Shown piece after piece: positions 51,498 through 62,883 of a stretch of DNA of 64,000 nucleotides (its first letter is position 1; the number at the start of each line of letters is the position of its first letter). The position numbers and the translations under genes are program-made. The notes under the pieces are model-generated. The model had not been told where the DNA came from, searched no databases, and worked only from the letters and a program-made list of their open reading frames with translations. Origin of the DNA: Lottia gigantea (lineage: Eukaryota; Mollusca; Gastropoda; Lottiidae); NCBI RefSeq assembly GCF_000327385.1, contig NW_008706746.1:2595814-2659813 (forward strand), in the 5' to 3' direction.

Positions 51498-51707
51498 TTA
51501 AATTGAACGAAAGATATCCTGTGCCACGGAGTTTGTTCTATATGTTATTTTCACTCCGCTACTATTAAAATTATTTTCTCTTTTCACAGTGGTCAAGAAA
51601 TAAACCGATAAAGGTCGTGATATTGTGACAGAGGGATCATTAAACATACTTACCCGTTCATTTCCAACTGGTTCTTTCATGTACAAGGAAGGATGATTTG
51701 ATGCGAA
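51498..51707 (-). CDS. CUB-like fragment, possible exon or pseudoexon
   Basis: A minus-strand frame ends at a stop at 51498. Its C-terminal part, VGNERVSMFNDPSVTISRPL then SVYFLTT and SSGVKITYRT, follows the pattern of the second half of CUB domains (CGN-x-x-P, S-x-x-x-L-x-V-x-F, then G-F-x-x-x-Y). The expected Cys of 'CGN' is Val and the Phe of 'GF' is Val, so it may be diverged or decayed. A GTAAGT donor on the same strand sits inside the frame (after GNER), allowing a shorter 54-nt exon. CUB domains occur in secreted and surface proteins. The similarity is by eye and weak. Confidence 0.25.
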   Translation of the reverse strand, partial: FASNHPSLYMKEPVGNERVSMFNDPSVTISRPLSVYFLTTVKRENNFNSSGVKITYRTNSVAQDIFRSI

Positions 51708-52057
51708 CTTGGTGGTTAATAAAGAGTTTGTGCATTTAATGATACTTGAAAGTATCAAGGACTGATTTCAACATAAGCTAGCATGTCTTCAGTAATAAAA
51801 AAGGAGCTTCAAAATAAGAAGTATCAGATTTATGCAGCAATAAATCGCAATAAACTATTCTTCATGTATTTTATACTCTATTTTATGGTCAACAGAATAG
51901 ACGAGAAACTCTCTAACGTAATAAAGTGAAAGCTGTACATGTATGGAATGCTGTACATCCTATTTCTTCACGGGGTATATTGGGAATAGAGAATAATAAA
52001 ACCTGATTGTTATTAACATTCAAAGATAGTGTTTAATATTCCAGCTGTTATATTGTT
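51708..52057. other. AT-rich spacer
   Basis: Nothing recognisable. Confidence 0.45.
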
Positions 52058-52490
52058 CTAGTCTGACTAGAATACTATCTTAGTACTATAGATTACCAAT
52101 ACTGATGATCATTGTTCTTGTATCATTGTACTAGTCTGACTAGAATACTATCTTAGTACTATAGATTACCAACTAATGATCATCTTCCTTGTATCATTGT
52201 ACTAGTCTGACTAAATACTATCTTAGTACTATAGATTACCAACTAATGATCATCTTCCTTGTATCATTGTACTAGTCTGACTAGAATACTATCTTTGTGC
52301 TATAGATTACCAACTGATGATCATTGTTCTTGTATCATTGTACTAGTCTGACTAGAATACAATCTTAGTACTATAGATTACCAACTGATAATCATGTTTC
52401 TTGTACCATTAGACTGGTATGACTAGAATACTATCTTAGTACTATAGATTACCAACTGATGATCATCTTCCTTGTATCATTGTACTAGTC
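52058..52490. repeat. 71-bp minisatellite, about six copies
   Basis: Units begin CTAGTCTGACTAG at 52058, 52131, 52202, 52272 and 52343, with a variant at 52414 and a partial at 52485. Spacing is 70-73 bp. Each unit contains the near-palindrome CTAGTC-T-GACTAG, then AGTACT, then GATGATCATC, so single strands could fold repeatedly. Copies differ by only a few bases, which indicates recent amplification or homogenisation. Confidence 0.95.
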
Positions 52491-52708
52491 GTTGCAAACT
52501 AATATCACGAAGATACGGTGATAAACTATCTACTATTTTACCAATATTACTATTGGTACTGTATTACATATAACCTTGGTCTAAACCAAACTTTCATACT
52601 ACTACTTGAAGCGACTAAGTGTTTTAATTGCCTTAGCAACACATCTGTATTATAGATTTGAGCTCAATTCGGCGTTTCGTCAATTTGCTTTATATTTGCT
52701 TGTTGTAG

Positions 52709-52789
52709 GGTGCTGATCAGACATGCATACGTTGCAATGACGATGACGGAGCAAAAAACTGGTCTCGTTACTGCTTCTGCAAATTGTAA
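52709..52789 (+). CDS. possible terminal exon encoding Cys-rich tail
   Basis: A pyrimidine-rich acceptor (TATTTGCTTGTTGTAG) abuts a frame that in phase 0 reads GADQTCIRCNDDDGAK then NWSRYCFCKL and stops at 52787. The C-x-x-C and C-x-C spacing and the GC-rich codons look authentic. An AATAAA lies downstream near 52985. In phase 2 a longer frame is also open (to 52940), so the frame is uncertain. No protein recognised. Confidence 0.22.
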   Translation, partial: GADQTCIRCNDDDGAKNWSRYCFCKL

Positions 52790-52819
52790 TGAAAAACAAA
52801 GGCATATAACCTTTTGTAT

Positions 52820-53105
52820 TTATAAGGTTGGAAATCGCCTATTCTTTCATACATACATACATACATTCTCTTCTTTCTTTCTCAAAAGTTATCCCCTTCG
52901 ACTATCAATACTTTCGCTGAGAACTTGGTGTCTAAATTAAGAGTAATGAAATGTATGTGTCCATGCTACACTCGGCGTACAACTAATAAATTGATAACAT
53001 ATATGAGATATAATATGTGTTAATATTGTCTGAAGAATGGTTGGTGGTAAAAAGTTATAAGGTTGGAAATCGCCTATTCTTTCATACATACATACATACA
53101 TACAT
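52820..53105 (+). repeat. A-B-A repeat: 193-bp unit between two 47-bp copies
   Basis: Segment A (52820-52866, starting TTATAAGGTTGGAAATCGCC and ending in an ATAC microsatellite) recurs at 53055-53105. Between them lies segment B (52864-53056). B also occurs alone at 58704-58896. The arrangement is either an insertion of B with long flanking duplication or a partial tandem array with a 235-bp period. Confidence 0.9.
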
Positions 53106-54082
53106 ATATTATATGTCCGTTAAAACCTATTGATTTGTTTGTAAAGTCTAATGGTTTGATGCAGGTGATTTTTTGGAGTCGACAACCGCATAAATATCTG
53201 CAATAAAATGTTTTTGACGTCTCGTTCGTAGTAGGAACTTCTCTTTTGATGGCAATGGGTAAGTATAATTACATGTAATTACTTAATTTACTTCAAAGTA
53301 AACATAAACAGTTGCAAACACTATCATAGAACTAATTATCCATGTAACATTCTGAAAGTAAGATTAGCTGTTGGCATTGTTTAAGATAGAAATACATTAG
53401 GTCATTATATACCGTAATACATTGTTACTGTAATAGAAATAGCTTGATTCACACTTTAACTATTTCTGCAATTCTTCTTGTCAAAAATAACTCCGATATT
53501 AATTATAACCATAACTTGCGATAAGAGTTGAAAAACAGTTTTGTATTAAGAATATTTACAAGGCGGGAGTCCAAGATAGAACATAATATTATTCTATGAT
53601 AAACGACACAGACAATGCATTCGAACAGATATTTGAGAACCAATTACTCTAGTAGTCTTGTAGATCAAGCAGTAACATTGTTTCATTGACAAAGTTAACA
53701 GGTTTGACAAGCTCGCAGATGATATCAGTTCTATTTAAGTAGGCCATGTTTCAGTGTGGTTGACTGGTTAAGCAATACCGCATTTGATGAAAGATTGTTA
53801 TCCAAATGTTGAATTGTTTATTGGAGGAATCACATTTAGGAAAATTGTTATTGACAGATATACTTATTCAAGTCAGTCCATTATTACTTATGTTGGCGTT
53901 GAAGTCGATATTCCTCCGTCAGCAACACCATTATAATAGGAATGATTTATGGTATATATAATTATGTATATCAAATTCAGATGTAGCACACAGGTAGATC
54001 ACAAGCTTATAATGCTTGGCACTGGTTCGTTACGGCTGTACTAATGATTATAGTTCTATAATGAGATAAACCTGGTGTATTA
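53106..54082. other. AT-rich spacer
   Basis: Nothing recognisable. Confidence 0.45.
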
Positions 54083-54158
54083 ATTGGCTACTGAATCATT
54101 ATTTTTACGATCTGCACTGGATTGGCTACTGAATCATTATTTTTACGATCTGCACTGG
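54083..54158. repeat. perfect 38-bp tandem duplication
   Basis: The unit beginning ATTGGCTACTGAATCATT occurs at 54083-54120 and identically at 54121-54158. The lack of any difference implies a very recent event, or an assembly artefact. Confidence 0.95.
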
Positions 54159-56337
54159 AATCTCTATTTCTATCAAGCTAAATGAAAAAGAATTGCTTTC
54201 TCATCAAGGGTTTCATAAAAGCTATTATGTCATTTTACTTCATAATGCAAAATATTGCGCCGTCCCTCTAGCTTCACTGTTCCCTTTGGAACACCAGATG
54301 CCACCAGACTGTTCCCTAACGCTATATCTTGAATAAATCTGAAATAGCTCAACTACTTTTTCTTCCCTCGAAATCTTTTCAGATAAGTTAATACTGTTAC
54401 TTTTGTATCATTATTTTGTAGTGCCAGAAATTTCCTTCGTGAAATCCAATACATTCAAATTTCCAATTATTAATAGCTCTAGATCGGAATAAATCTGATC
54501 TCAAAATGAAAATCAGTAAAATTACGACTAGCTGCGAGATAAAGAGCATTCTTAGATTTTCACTAGATTAATGTAATTATTATGTAATGAAAATCAGACC
54601 ATTTACTTTTCTCTGCACCGTGAAAGACTTCTAGGTCGAAGTGGATGAGTTAGTAATAATGCTCTGACAGATTTTCCATCAATGTGCAATATAAGGTGGT
54701 ATCTATCAACCACTGGAGGTATGTATGCGGGTAAAGCGTCCAAATGTATTGACGAGCCATTTCAGGTAGCAAACACGATTTCTTATCCAACTTAAGGTAT
54801 TGCATATAATTATACAAACTGGCAATTGCTAAAATACGTACTGCCAATTGGCATATCATCTATGATCTGATAGATATCATATTAATTTCAGTAAAGATAT
54901 TTTATTTATGAAACATAACAATAATTGCTGTGAACAATGAACGTATTTAGGACATAAAGGAATCTGTGTTATGAGGTTTGGTAGAATTTTTTCAATTTAT
55001 TTTTAAAAACATCCTTATAGGCACCGTAAATTATTTTAGTTCACTTTTGGTTTAAAAGCTATAATGATACTGACGATGTGGAAGAAACTGTACTTATAAC
55101 CAACCATTAGTTAATTAATATAGATAATTACCACTGTTAGTGTGAATAACATTTCTTTTATCATGTGAACATTATCTAATTTATAAACAAAATATAAGTA
55201 AATCTTAAACAAATTTATCCTTTCGCTGCCAAAATAACTATGTTATCTAGGTTGTCGTAACTTTTAGGTTTTCTACTTAAGATTTCTAAACTGAAAACGA
55301 TATAATTTTTCTGTCAGATAAGACAGTTACGAAATGTATCTTTATTACAGAATACCTTGTGCCACTCGGAATGTAAACTTGTTCCAAAATAACATGCAAT
55401 TTGTCAGTTCCTTACTTTATAGCATGCCCTCTTCTGACTTCAAATACTTTACATTTAATACATATGTAATTGAAAGCAATTAGTTCAGAATTGATAGGAA
55501 TGAGGGAACCATTGGAAATATGATTTATAACATAAGCTACATACCTGTGATAATTTTTTGTTTTGTATAGGTATATTTTTGATATCTACAATGTACGCAA
55601 ATTAAAATATCTATTATTCCTATAGCGATATTTCATTTAAATGGATCAAAGAGTTCGTGAAATTATGTCAATGTGAAATATCAACAGATTGTGTCACAGA
55701 AAAGGCTTTAACTTTAAATACTTGGGGTGTAGGAAAAGTATAATATTGGTTAGCTTTCTAATGTTGAAGTTGATCAGTAAGCCAACAAGAAAACTTGTTT
55801 CGAAGAGACAATAGACTGTGGCCCCCTGTGTTACAAGCCATTAATATTCCCAAGACAGTACTGAATTGAAAGAGTTGACTTATGTCGCCGTATCAACAAA
55901 AATTCTTACACTGCACCTTTATCTTCATTATCCGAATCGAGAAGAGTATAAATCTAATGTACAACCCATATTTAACTTCCCCAGGGGGGGTGGGGGGATG
56001 GTACATCTTCAACTAAGAATAAGAATTCCCTCATAAGATTCTTTATTTTAAACTCAATATTAAGTGGAAAACTCATTGATAGTTATTGGTGTTATTATTT
56101 GTCGTTCACAGTGATTAATTATTAATACAACTATGTCTATTGTTGAAGGCTATTGTTTGATATAAATATTAAAATACCAATGGGATTTGACGCTTGCATT
56201 GCTTTCCGAAACTTTTTGTGACGGCTATTTATCTTATTCCAGAAGATGAATTGTAATAAATGAAAAATTCTACATAAGAATTGGTTGTAGTATCACCAAA
56301 GTTCCAGGTTCAGTAGTATGTAAATAAGACAAGAGTG
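54159..56337. other. AT-rich non-genic DNA
   Basis: A minus-strand frame at 54650-54859 has fairly even composition (contains PEMARQYIWTLYPHTYLQWL) but no known domain and no clear splice sites. A G-rich run lies near 55983-55998. Confidence 0.35.
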
Positions 56338-56345
56338 CACAAACG

Positions 56346-56527
56346 CAGTGGCGGAGCCAAAGGGGGGGTGGAGGGGGGGGCAGAAGGGTCCCCTCCTTCG
56401 CAGCCCCAAAGGCATGATTTTGGGGCAAAAACCTCATAACTATGTTAGAAATTCGGGCAACCTCAGGTATTTCGTCCCCCGCCCCCCCCCCCCCCCCCCC
56501 TCGGACCTAGACCTGGCTCTACTATTG
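56346..56527. mobile_element. hAT-like MITE, 182 bp
   Basis: The left end is CAGTGGCGGAGCCA; the right end read in reverse is CAATAGTAGAGCCA. It is flanked by a perfect 8-bp target duplication CACAAACG (56338-56345, 56528-56535). CAGTGGCG-type ends with 8-bp duplications are typical of the hAT superfamily. The interior is G-rich then C-rich, with a C19 tract at 56482-56500, and contains the phrase TTTTGGGGCAAAAAC shared with the other family copies. It has no coding capacity; the open frame across it is an artefact. Confidence 0.85.
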
Positions 56528-56535
56528 CACAAACG

Positions 56536-58703
56536 TCATATCCTGTTTAACCCGCGAGATGATTTAAAGCCATATCACTGTTTCCTAAAAATATACTAAT
56601 TGTTACTCCTGGTTTGTGATGTTTATACATTTATACATGTTGAATGACCTTTTATAAACAACGTAAATACAGTGGGAATAGAAAGGTGAATATACAAGTT
56701 ATGCTATAATAATCGAAAGGTTATTACTCAGTGCTCCTTATTGTGGTGGTACTTTCACCTTCAGAATCAATTAATAATTTAAGTAATTCGGAGGACAGCC
56801 GATGTTAAAGAGAGTGGCATTAATTTATGCTGTAACACAGGCATACATATGGCAAATCTTTAGGGAAAACCTAAGTGTAATGTGCGAATAGGGTAAGTAA
56901 GGCATAGGCTAGAACTTAAGAAAACGGGTGGCAACTTCAACATCTTACAAGTTACGAATGCCTATCAATACATATCATAAACTTTCTGCTCTTGGTCGAG
57001 TGTTTATCAAGTGTAGAAGAAATGCCTGTATTCCTTTTTCCACTTGAAAAGGGGAATTTTATTCCTGAAATCATATGAATGATCCTATGAATTGGGTCAC
57101 TAGTTCCTTTAAACCAATTTATCAATACTATATGTCAACAACAAGGCATGATAATGGAACATATGTCGCTAATGGATTTATTATAAAGATATTTAAAATA
57201 ATGTGTTATACCAATACCAAGAGTCCGTTTAGAGTTTAAAGTAAATAAGTAATAGCGCGATATGATCAAATGATTCTTGTACTTTATGGCCGAGATAGTT
57301 CTAAGTTTCCTTTACACCTGGCCTCCATTTGGTGTTTGATAGTTTACACCTACTTGATTCAAAACGATCTCTCACATCTAAATTATAGTATGCACCCGGT
57401 ATATAATGGTTACCTTCCTGTGCATTTCAATTATCAAACACTTCAAGCAACGATGGTAACTTACGTACTTGTCACTAAACTCGATATGTCTTTTTCCTGA
57501 CTAAATTATTGTGGTTGTAAATACCGAATGCATCCAATGGGAAACATATGATATAATGTATTAAATTGACAGATAACCCGACGTATTGTTGATTTAAATA
57601 TTCCCAATGAGTCACGTGGTAATCTATATGCTGTGGCTTTAATACCTATCACCACAAGGTTATTTCAAGAATCGCGATACTATAGTACATACATTTAAAC
57701 ATTTTTTATAACTTAAAATTATTCCTACCACTATGATATGTTTACATTCTTAAAGAGTCTCTTCCATTAACAACATAGTTGAAGAAAATGTTGGTTTGTA
57801 TAAGATGTTTATTTTCGTAACGATTAACCGATGTTCTCAAAAGCCGTGAGTATATAGGATAGATCAGTACAACTATTTCTGACCATTCCTTTTGACTTGG
57901 GTAACTAACGACTAATCAAGAATAATCTATTTCTGATCTTTTGTTGAATGTCATTGAAATTGAAACGTTTGTAAGAATAATTAATGTTTTATAAGATGTT
58001 TTATTGTGATGAGCATCATCCTGAATTGTCCTGTCAAGTACCACCTTAGATAAACTGACTATTTCCACAATTCTGTGTTTTTATCGTTAATTCATAAATG
58101 CAATGAAATCGATTCTAGTCTCCTTTTTTCACCTAAATGGGCTAATGAAAACAAGAAACACAATGTGTTATGAGGAAACTTTTATCAGGACTGCGAAATT
58201 AGTTTCGATTTCCAAATGTCGGGGAATATTTAACGTTCACAGCCGGTTAAAAACAAGGGGCGTTGGATTATTGTCATACCCTAAAGAATTCAAACTAGAA
58301 TTCAAAGGTAAAAGTAAAACAAAAGCATTGATGTAGACATGGAAACATTATGAATTTTCAAAATAGACAAGAATCACTTAGTACACCAGAGCATTGGCAA
58401 GGCTCATAAACCAAGTGCTCAAAATGAAACAAATATCATGCAACATGGATAAGAGATGATAGAAGACTGTTCTTTTAAATAAGTTCCCATTTCTTCATGT
58501 AATGCAGTAATTTGATGCCGAGCTAAATAAGACTGATCAGATTTTCAGCATGTATTTTACAGGTTTGGATTATATATCAGTTTCTAAAGTAATTTTTAAC
58601 AAGGGATTCTAAAGTATTTCTTCAATCAATCCTGATATATGTCTAATAAGGATTTGGTCTCAGCTTTATACATTTAAACGAGATGAGATGGGCTTCAGTG
58701 AAG
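56536..58703. other. AT-rich non-genic DNA
   Basis: Open frames at 57270-57500 and 58103-58336 have no recognisable domain. An acceptor-like TATTTTACAG at 58561 has only a weak donor partner. Confidence 0.4.
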
Positions 58704-58896
58704 CATTCTCTTCTTTCTTTCTCAAAAGTTATCCCCTTCGACTATCAATACTTTCGCTGAGAACTTGGTGTCTAAATTAACAGTGATGAAATGTATGTGT
58801 CCATGCTACACTCGGCGTACTACTAATAAATTGATAACATATATGAGATATAATATGTGTTAATATTGTCTGAAGAATGGTTGGTGGTAAAAAGTT
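58704..58896 (+). repeat. second copy of 193-bp unit B
   Basis: Same length and orientation as 52864-53056, with three base differences seen by eye (about 98% identity). It lacks the flanking A segments, so B has its own sharp borders (starting CATTCTCTTC, ending AAAAAGTT). It has no inverted ends and no obvious target duplication here. Confidence 0.9.
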
Positions 58897-61103
58897 CTGC
58901 ACTAATAACTAGAATAATTAAGTTATCTAGTTACTAAATCCTTGGCAACTAACGTATTTGTAAAGATTCCACAATTCAACATGTAATAGATAAAACAAAA
59001 TGGCAGAAAATAAGAAAATAGTATGTACCTGGTGCCTGTTCAACAAATTTAGAAATTACAAAAGCACCAAACTAATGCATTGCCAAACACCACTATAAGT
59101 ATAATAGGATGTCGCTATCAGAGCTTTCAGAGCACCTGATGGCTCCTTGTGTCCGGGTTTGGCAACTTCTTACACAGAATATTATTTATAGCAATGGTGC
59201 CATAAATCTATGTTCCAGTGATTTTTAGTGAACATCTCACTGGTCCAGTGTGTTTCAATCACAACCAGATGGTAGCTGTGGGTAAATACGAGAAATTTTA
59301 TGATCAAGGTGTTGTTTTGTAGGTAATATAAGAAGTGAATTCAACTAGATGATTCGAACAGACCTCTATTATTACTGTTAAGTGCCAATAAAAAACATTA
59401 CGATGCCTGGCTTTTCTCAACTACTCAGTATGCATCTCTGGGCCATATAGATATTGGTTTGTTTTCATTTGTGTTATTATACATTGTCGTCTGTACTTTA
59501 TTGAACGTTAACGAGACTCATTTCACTGTACGTAAATAATTTAAGCCCTTTGTACGATGGTCGCCTGGATTCGACAATTCTCGTAAGCTCGTTGTGTCTT
59601 CTTGAGCGAGACTCTTCACATCCGGTTTTTAGCAGTGATTTGTCAAGTGATAGTAATATTGCAACCTAAATATAGTCTTTAAATTTAGCTAATTTGTGAG
59701 ATAATTCTGACACTTATATATGCATTCAATGATATATTTTGACTATTATCCAATGAAACATTTTATTATCAGTTTGTATACATATCTTACGGATGTACTG
59801 TTTTCATTGTCTTTGTGTACAAACACTAAAGTCATGATAGTTAAATTACCAGAATAAAGTGATCACGTGACAATATTGTCATAGTTCCGGTAAAAAAAAT
59901 GGCCATTCATTGCCATCTTATGTGCAGAGCGCTTGTGTAGCTTTCACCGAAGCCGTTTTGGTCGCCTGCAATCATATGATTTTATTCCATTCTGTTGTGT
60001 AGGATACCACTCGGTTAAAGGTAACAAGAAGCCCTCGAGTATACGGATTGTTTTCTGGCCCCAATATTTTAAGTTCAGAGAAATGAAATAGTTTTGTTTC
60101 AATGCATGAATCAAGAACTGATGAAATTTTTGTTCGTCTTTGATGTCAATATTCTTTTTGATCTTATCCACACACAGAGACAACTCATACCATGAAAGGA
60201 ATCACAACTTTAGTACTTTTTGAAGCAGTCACTGAAATAGAACACGTCTGTCCACCTACAAGTTTCCATAAACAAAAGCTTATTAATTCCAACTTGGTTA
60301 ACTTGTAGACATATTCAAATGTTAATGTTTCTCGTTTTCTCAGTCACATTATAACTATTCTGATTTAATGACCGACATCTCGGTATTATTAATGTTTGCA
60401 GTTTACGACCTAGCGTTATTGAAATCTTTTCTTCCACTTGATGGTGTTTGACAATAAGCAACATTTATTGCCTGTCTGTGTAGTTTATGCAAGGATATAT
60501 AACACCAGGTTAAATTTTTCACTGTAATATGTAGTTGTTGCTCTTCCACTGAAATTTAATTTAGATTTAGGGTTGATGGCGGAAATTAAAGTTTGTGATT
60601 AGTTTCGTACCGGAGACTAACCTTGACTTTGGCCTATAAGGGAAGCAGGCATGTAACATTAGCCATTTTAAAACAATTCACCACCACAGACCAGAAATGG
60701 TTCTTTGTAAATGTTGTCTGATTGATAAATATAACATCGATGTTATGGAAATATACCTTCCTACTAGAAAGTTCGGAACTATACCTTCCTACTGGAAGGA
60801 TATTTGACGTGAGAATATACAGTCGTTAGTATTACAGAATCCAATAGTTGTTTGTATTAGTGATATGTACTGTGAAATTAATAGGTCAGACGTGCTGAAA
60901 TCTCTCTTGATAACAGTTGTTCTCCAGTAATATCAGACATAAAACTTAGCTTCAAGCTTAAAAAAATGAAAGGTTTTCTTCTATTCTGGTGCTTTTACTC
61001 AATAAAAAAAATTGTACCAATTAAAAGTCATTATTAATTAACATTATGTTAGTGTAATCGAAGAGATTCGGTGAGTTGGAATGGAGTCAGGCGCCTTCCG
61101 AGG
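58897..61103. other. AT-rich non-genic DNA
   Basis: A 28-bp-spaced duplication of ATACCTTCCTACT at 60753 and 60781 is the only repeat noted. No genes recognised; the minus-strand frame at 59944-60183 has no known domain. Confidence 0.4.
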
Positions 61104-61261
61104 CAGTAGCGGCGCCGGAAAAGTTAGAAAATTAGAATTAATTTGATGCATTCTGACATGTATTTGGAGCAAAAACATATAAAAATCATATTTAAAAAGA
61201 GGGGGTACAAACTGTTTTCTAGGGGGAAATGCCCCCCTGTATTCCACTGACGCCGCCACTG
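61104..61261. mobile_element. hAT-like MITE, 158 bp
   Basis: Ends CAGTAGCGGCG and, in reverse, CAGTGGCGGCG. The flanking 8-bp target duplication is TTCCGAGG (61096-61103) / CTCCGAGG (61262-61269), with one difference. Its interior shares a core with 36051-36156 and the phrase 'ttggagcaaaaaca' with the MITE at 56346. No coding capacity. The 123-codon minus-strand frame that spans it is not a gene. Confidence 0.85.
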
Positions 61262-61269
61262 CTCCGAGG

Positions 61270-62083
61270 TGATACTTTTGGATTACTTGGTTTATGACTC
61301 GAGATATTTTATTTCGATGTGCAGTAACGCAGGTCGGAGGGTCTGAAATGTGTGCTTGTATCTTCACCAATTCAGCATTATGTTTACTTGTTAAACATTG
61401 AAAAAAAATCTTCATTAAAATCCCAGAAAATTAACTTCAGACTCTTAGTAATTTAGTTATATTCTAGTCACAAATTCTTAAGCACGATTTACTTCTGGAA
61501 CGATGGTAGATTACCGGCATATAAAATATGTCAAGTCAGCAAATTTGTGAAAGGTCTTGGTACATGGTAATGAGACTTGGAATTGGTTTTATTGATGTGA
61601 TACTACTAAAATTACCGTCAAGACTGACCATTGACTAAATTATCTGGACTTTTAATGTACAAATGATGAAACGCAGCCGTTTGACATCAATATGTAACTA
61701 GAAGACCAACTAACAAGATCTTAACATGGGGATTGTCTGGTTCTTGTTCATTCCTATAGTTATGGACCACACTCTAATCGTATTTGATACATGAAGAAGG
61801 GAAATGTTCCACGGGTAATTTTAAAGCAATTGTTTCTATCATTACTTTCATTTATCAGATTGTTCCGGAAGTATTTCGTGTGTCACCGACCCGGAAGCAA
61901 ATAGAACAATTCAGTTCTAGAATCATAACTGAAACAATAATGTAAAATTCTAGATGCTCACTAATAGATAATGAATTGCACCAAGCGCCAAAATCACAGC
62001 ATGAAATGATCAGGGTCTATCCCATGATGACATCGATGTATGAAAGGTTCATATGTCCTCTTGACATCATTTTACTGTCGCAG
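61270..62083. other. AT-rich non-genic DNA
   Basis: Nothing recognisable. Confidence 0.45.
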
Positions 62084-62143
62084 GTTGACGGTGAACATCA
62101 AATGAGTTTTAGGAAATCTGTATTACTTCCATTTAATATATGA
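62084..62143 (+). CDS. possible short terminal exon
   Basis: A pyrimidine-rich acceptor (CATCATTTTACTGTCGCAG) abuts a phase-0 frame reading VDGEHQMSFRKSVLLPFNI then TGA. It is well formed but short, and no nearby polyadenylation signal was noted. It may be chance. Confidence 0.2.
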   Translation, partial: VDGEHQMSFRKSVLLPFNI

Positions 62144-62793
62144 TGTCTAGAGTCCTGGTCACTATTGTGTATATTATATATTATATATATATTATTAATT
62201 ATTATATTGGATTTCATGACCTTTGTAGCTATTCCTAGTTTATATCGCTTATTTCTATCAAAAATCCAATACTTTATGACTATTGCCTAGTGTGACCCGT
62301 TACCATTGTTTCAAAGCTGACAAATCTGTAAAAGATTGCGAATGTAATTTTCAACAATTGCTTGTTACCCATGCTTGTGACATTACCTTTTATTCTGTAA
62401 GCGCCATCTGTCAGAATCAGTTATAAACCCTGAACTGTAAAAATTCGTCGAACTATTTTAAAGAGTAAATTATTAAGATATTGAAATGTTCCACACAATA
62501 CAGATTCAAATTGAGGTTGAATGCTATCATATAGGTCACAATATGTCTGTTACGATTATGTCCTACTCTGTTATTTAGCTGATAAAGCTTTTTCCAATGA
62601 TCTATGGAAAGTAATAAAAGAAAGATTGACCTGAAACCTAACAAGTATAACGAAGTTATTTGTATTTAACTAGGACGAGGTCTTCTCTGATAATAACTCA
62701 ATATTCTCTGCTGATAGACATTATTATACAAGAATTGGAATGTTGACTTTGAATGCAAGACTAACAGAATATGAATATTATACATTATCAATT
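62144..62793. other. AT-rich DNA with TA-rich low-complexity tract
   Basis: A TATAT/TTATTA tract lies at about 62166-62210. Nothing else recognised. Confidence 0.5.
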
Positions 62794-62883
62794 AAGTTGT
62801 GTGTATTTCCAGTTTGTAAAATTAGTGCATCATCACCCAAGTTGTGTGTATTTCCAGTTTGTAAAATTAGTGCATCATCACCC
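62794..62883. repeat. 45-bp tandem duplication
   Basis: The unit beginning AAGTTGTGTGTATTTCCAGT occurs at 62794-62838 and identically at 62839-62883. It is a recent duplication; the apparent repeated peptide in the overlapping frame is a by-product. Confidence 0.95.

Noticed and set aside
56348-56599. Pro/Gly-rich open frame starting MAEPKGGW
   Set aside because: It lies almost wholly inside the hAT-like MITE and is produced by its G and C tracts.
61044-61415. 123-codon minus-strand open frame
   Set aside because: It spans the MITE at 61104-61261; composition and context give no support for a gene.
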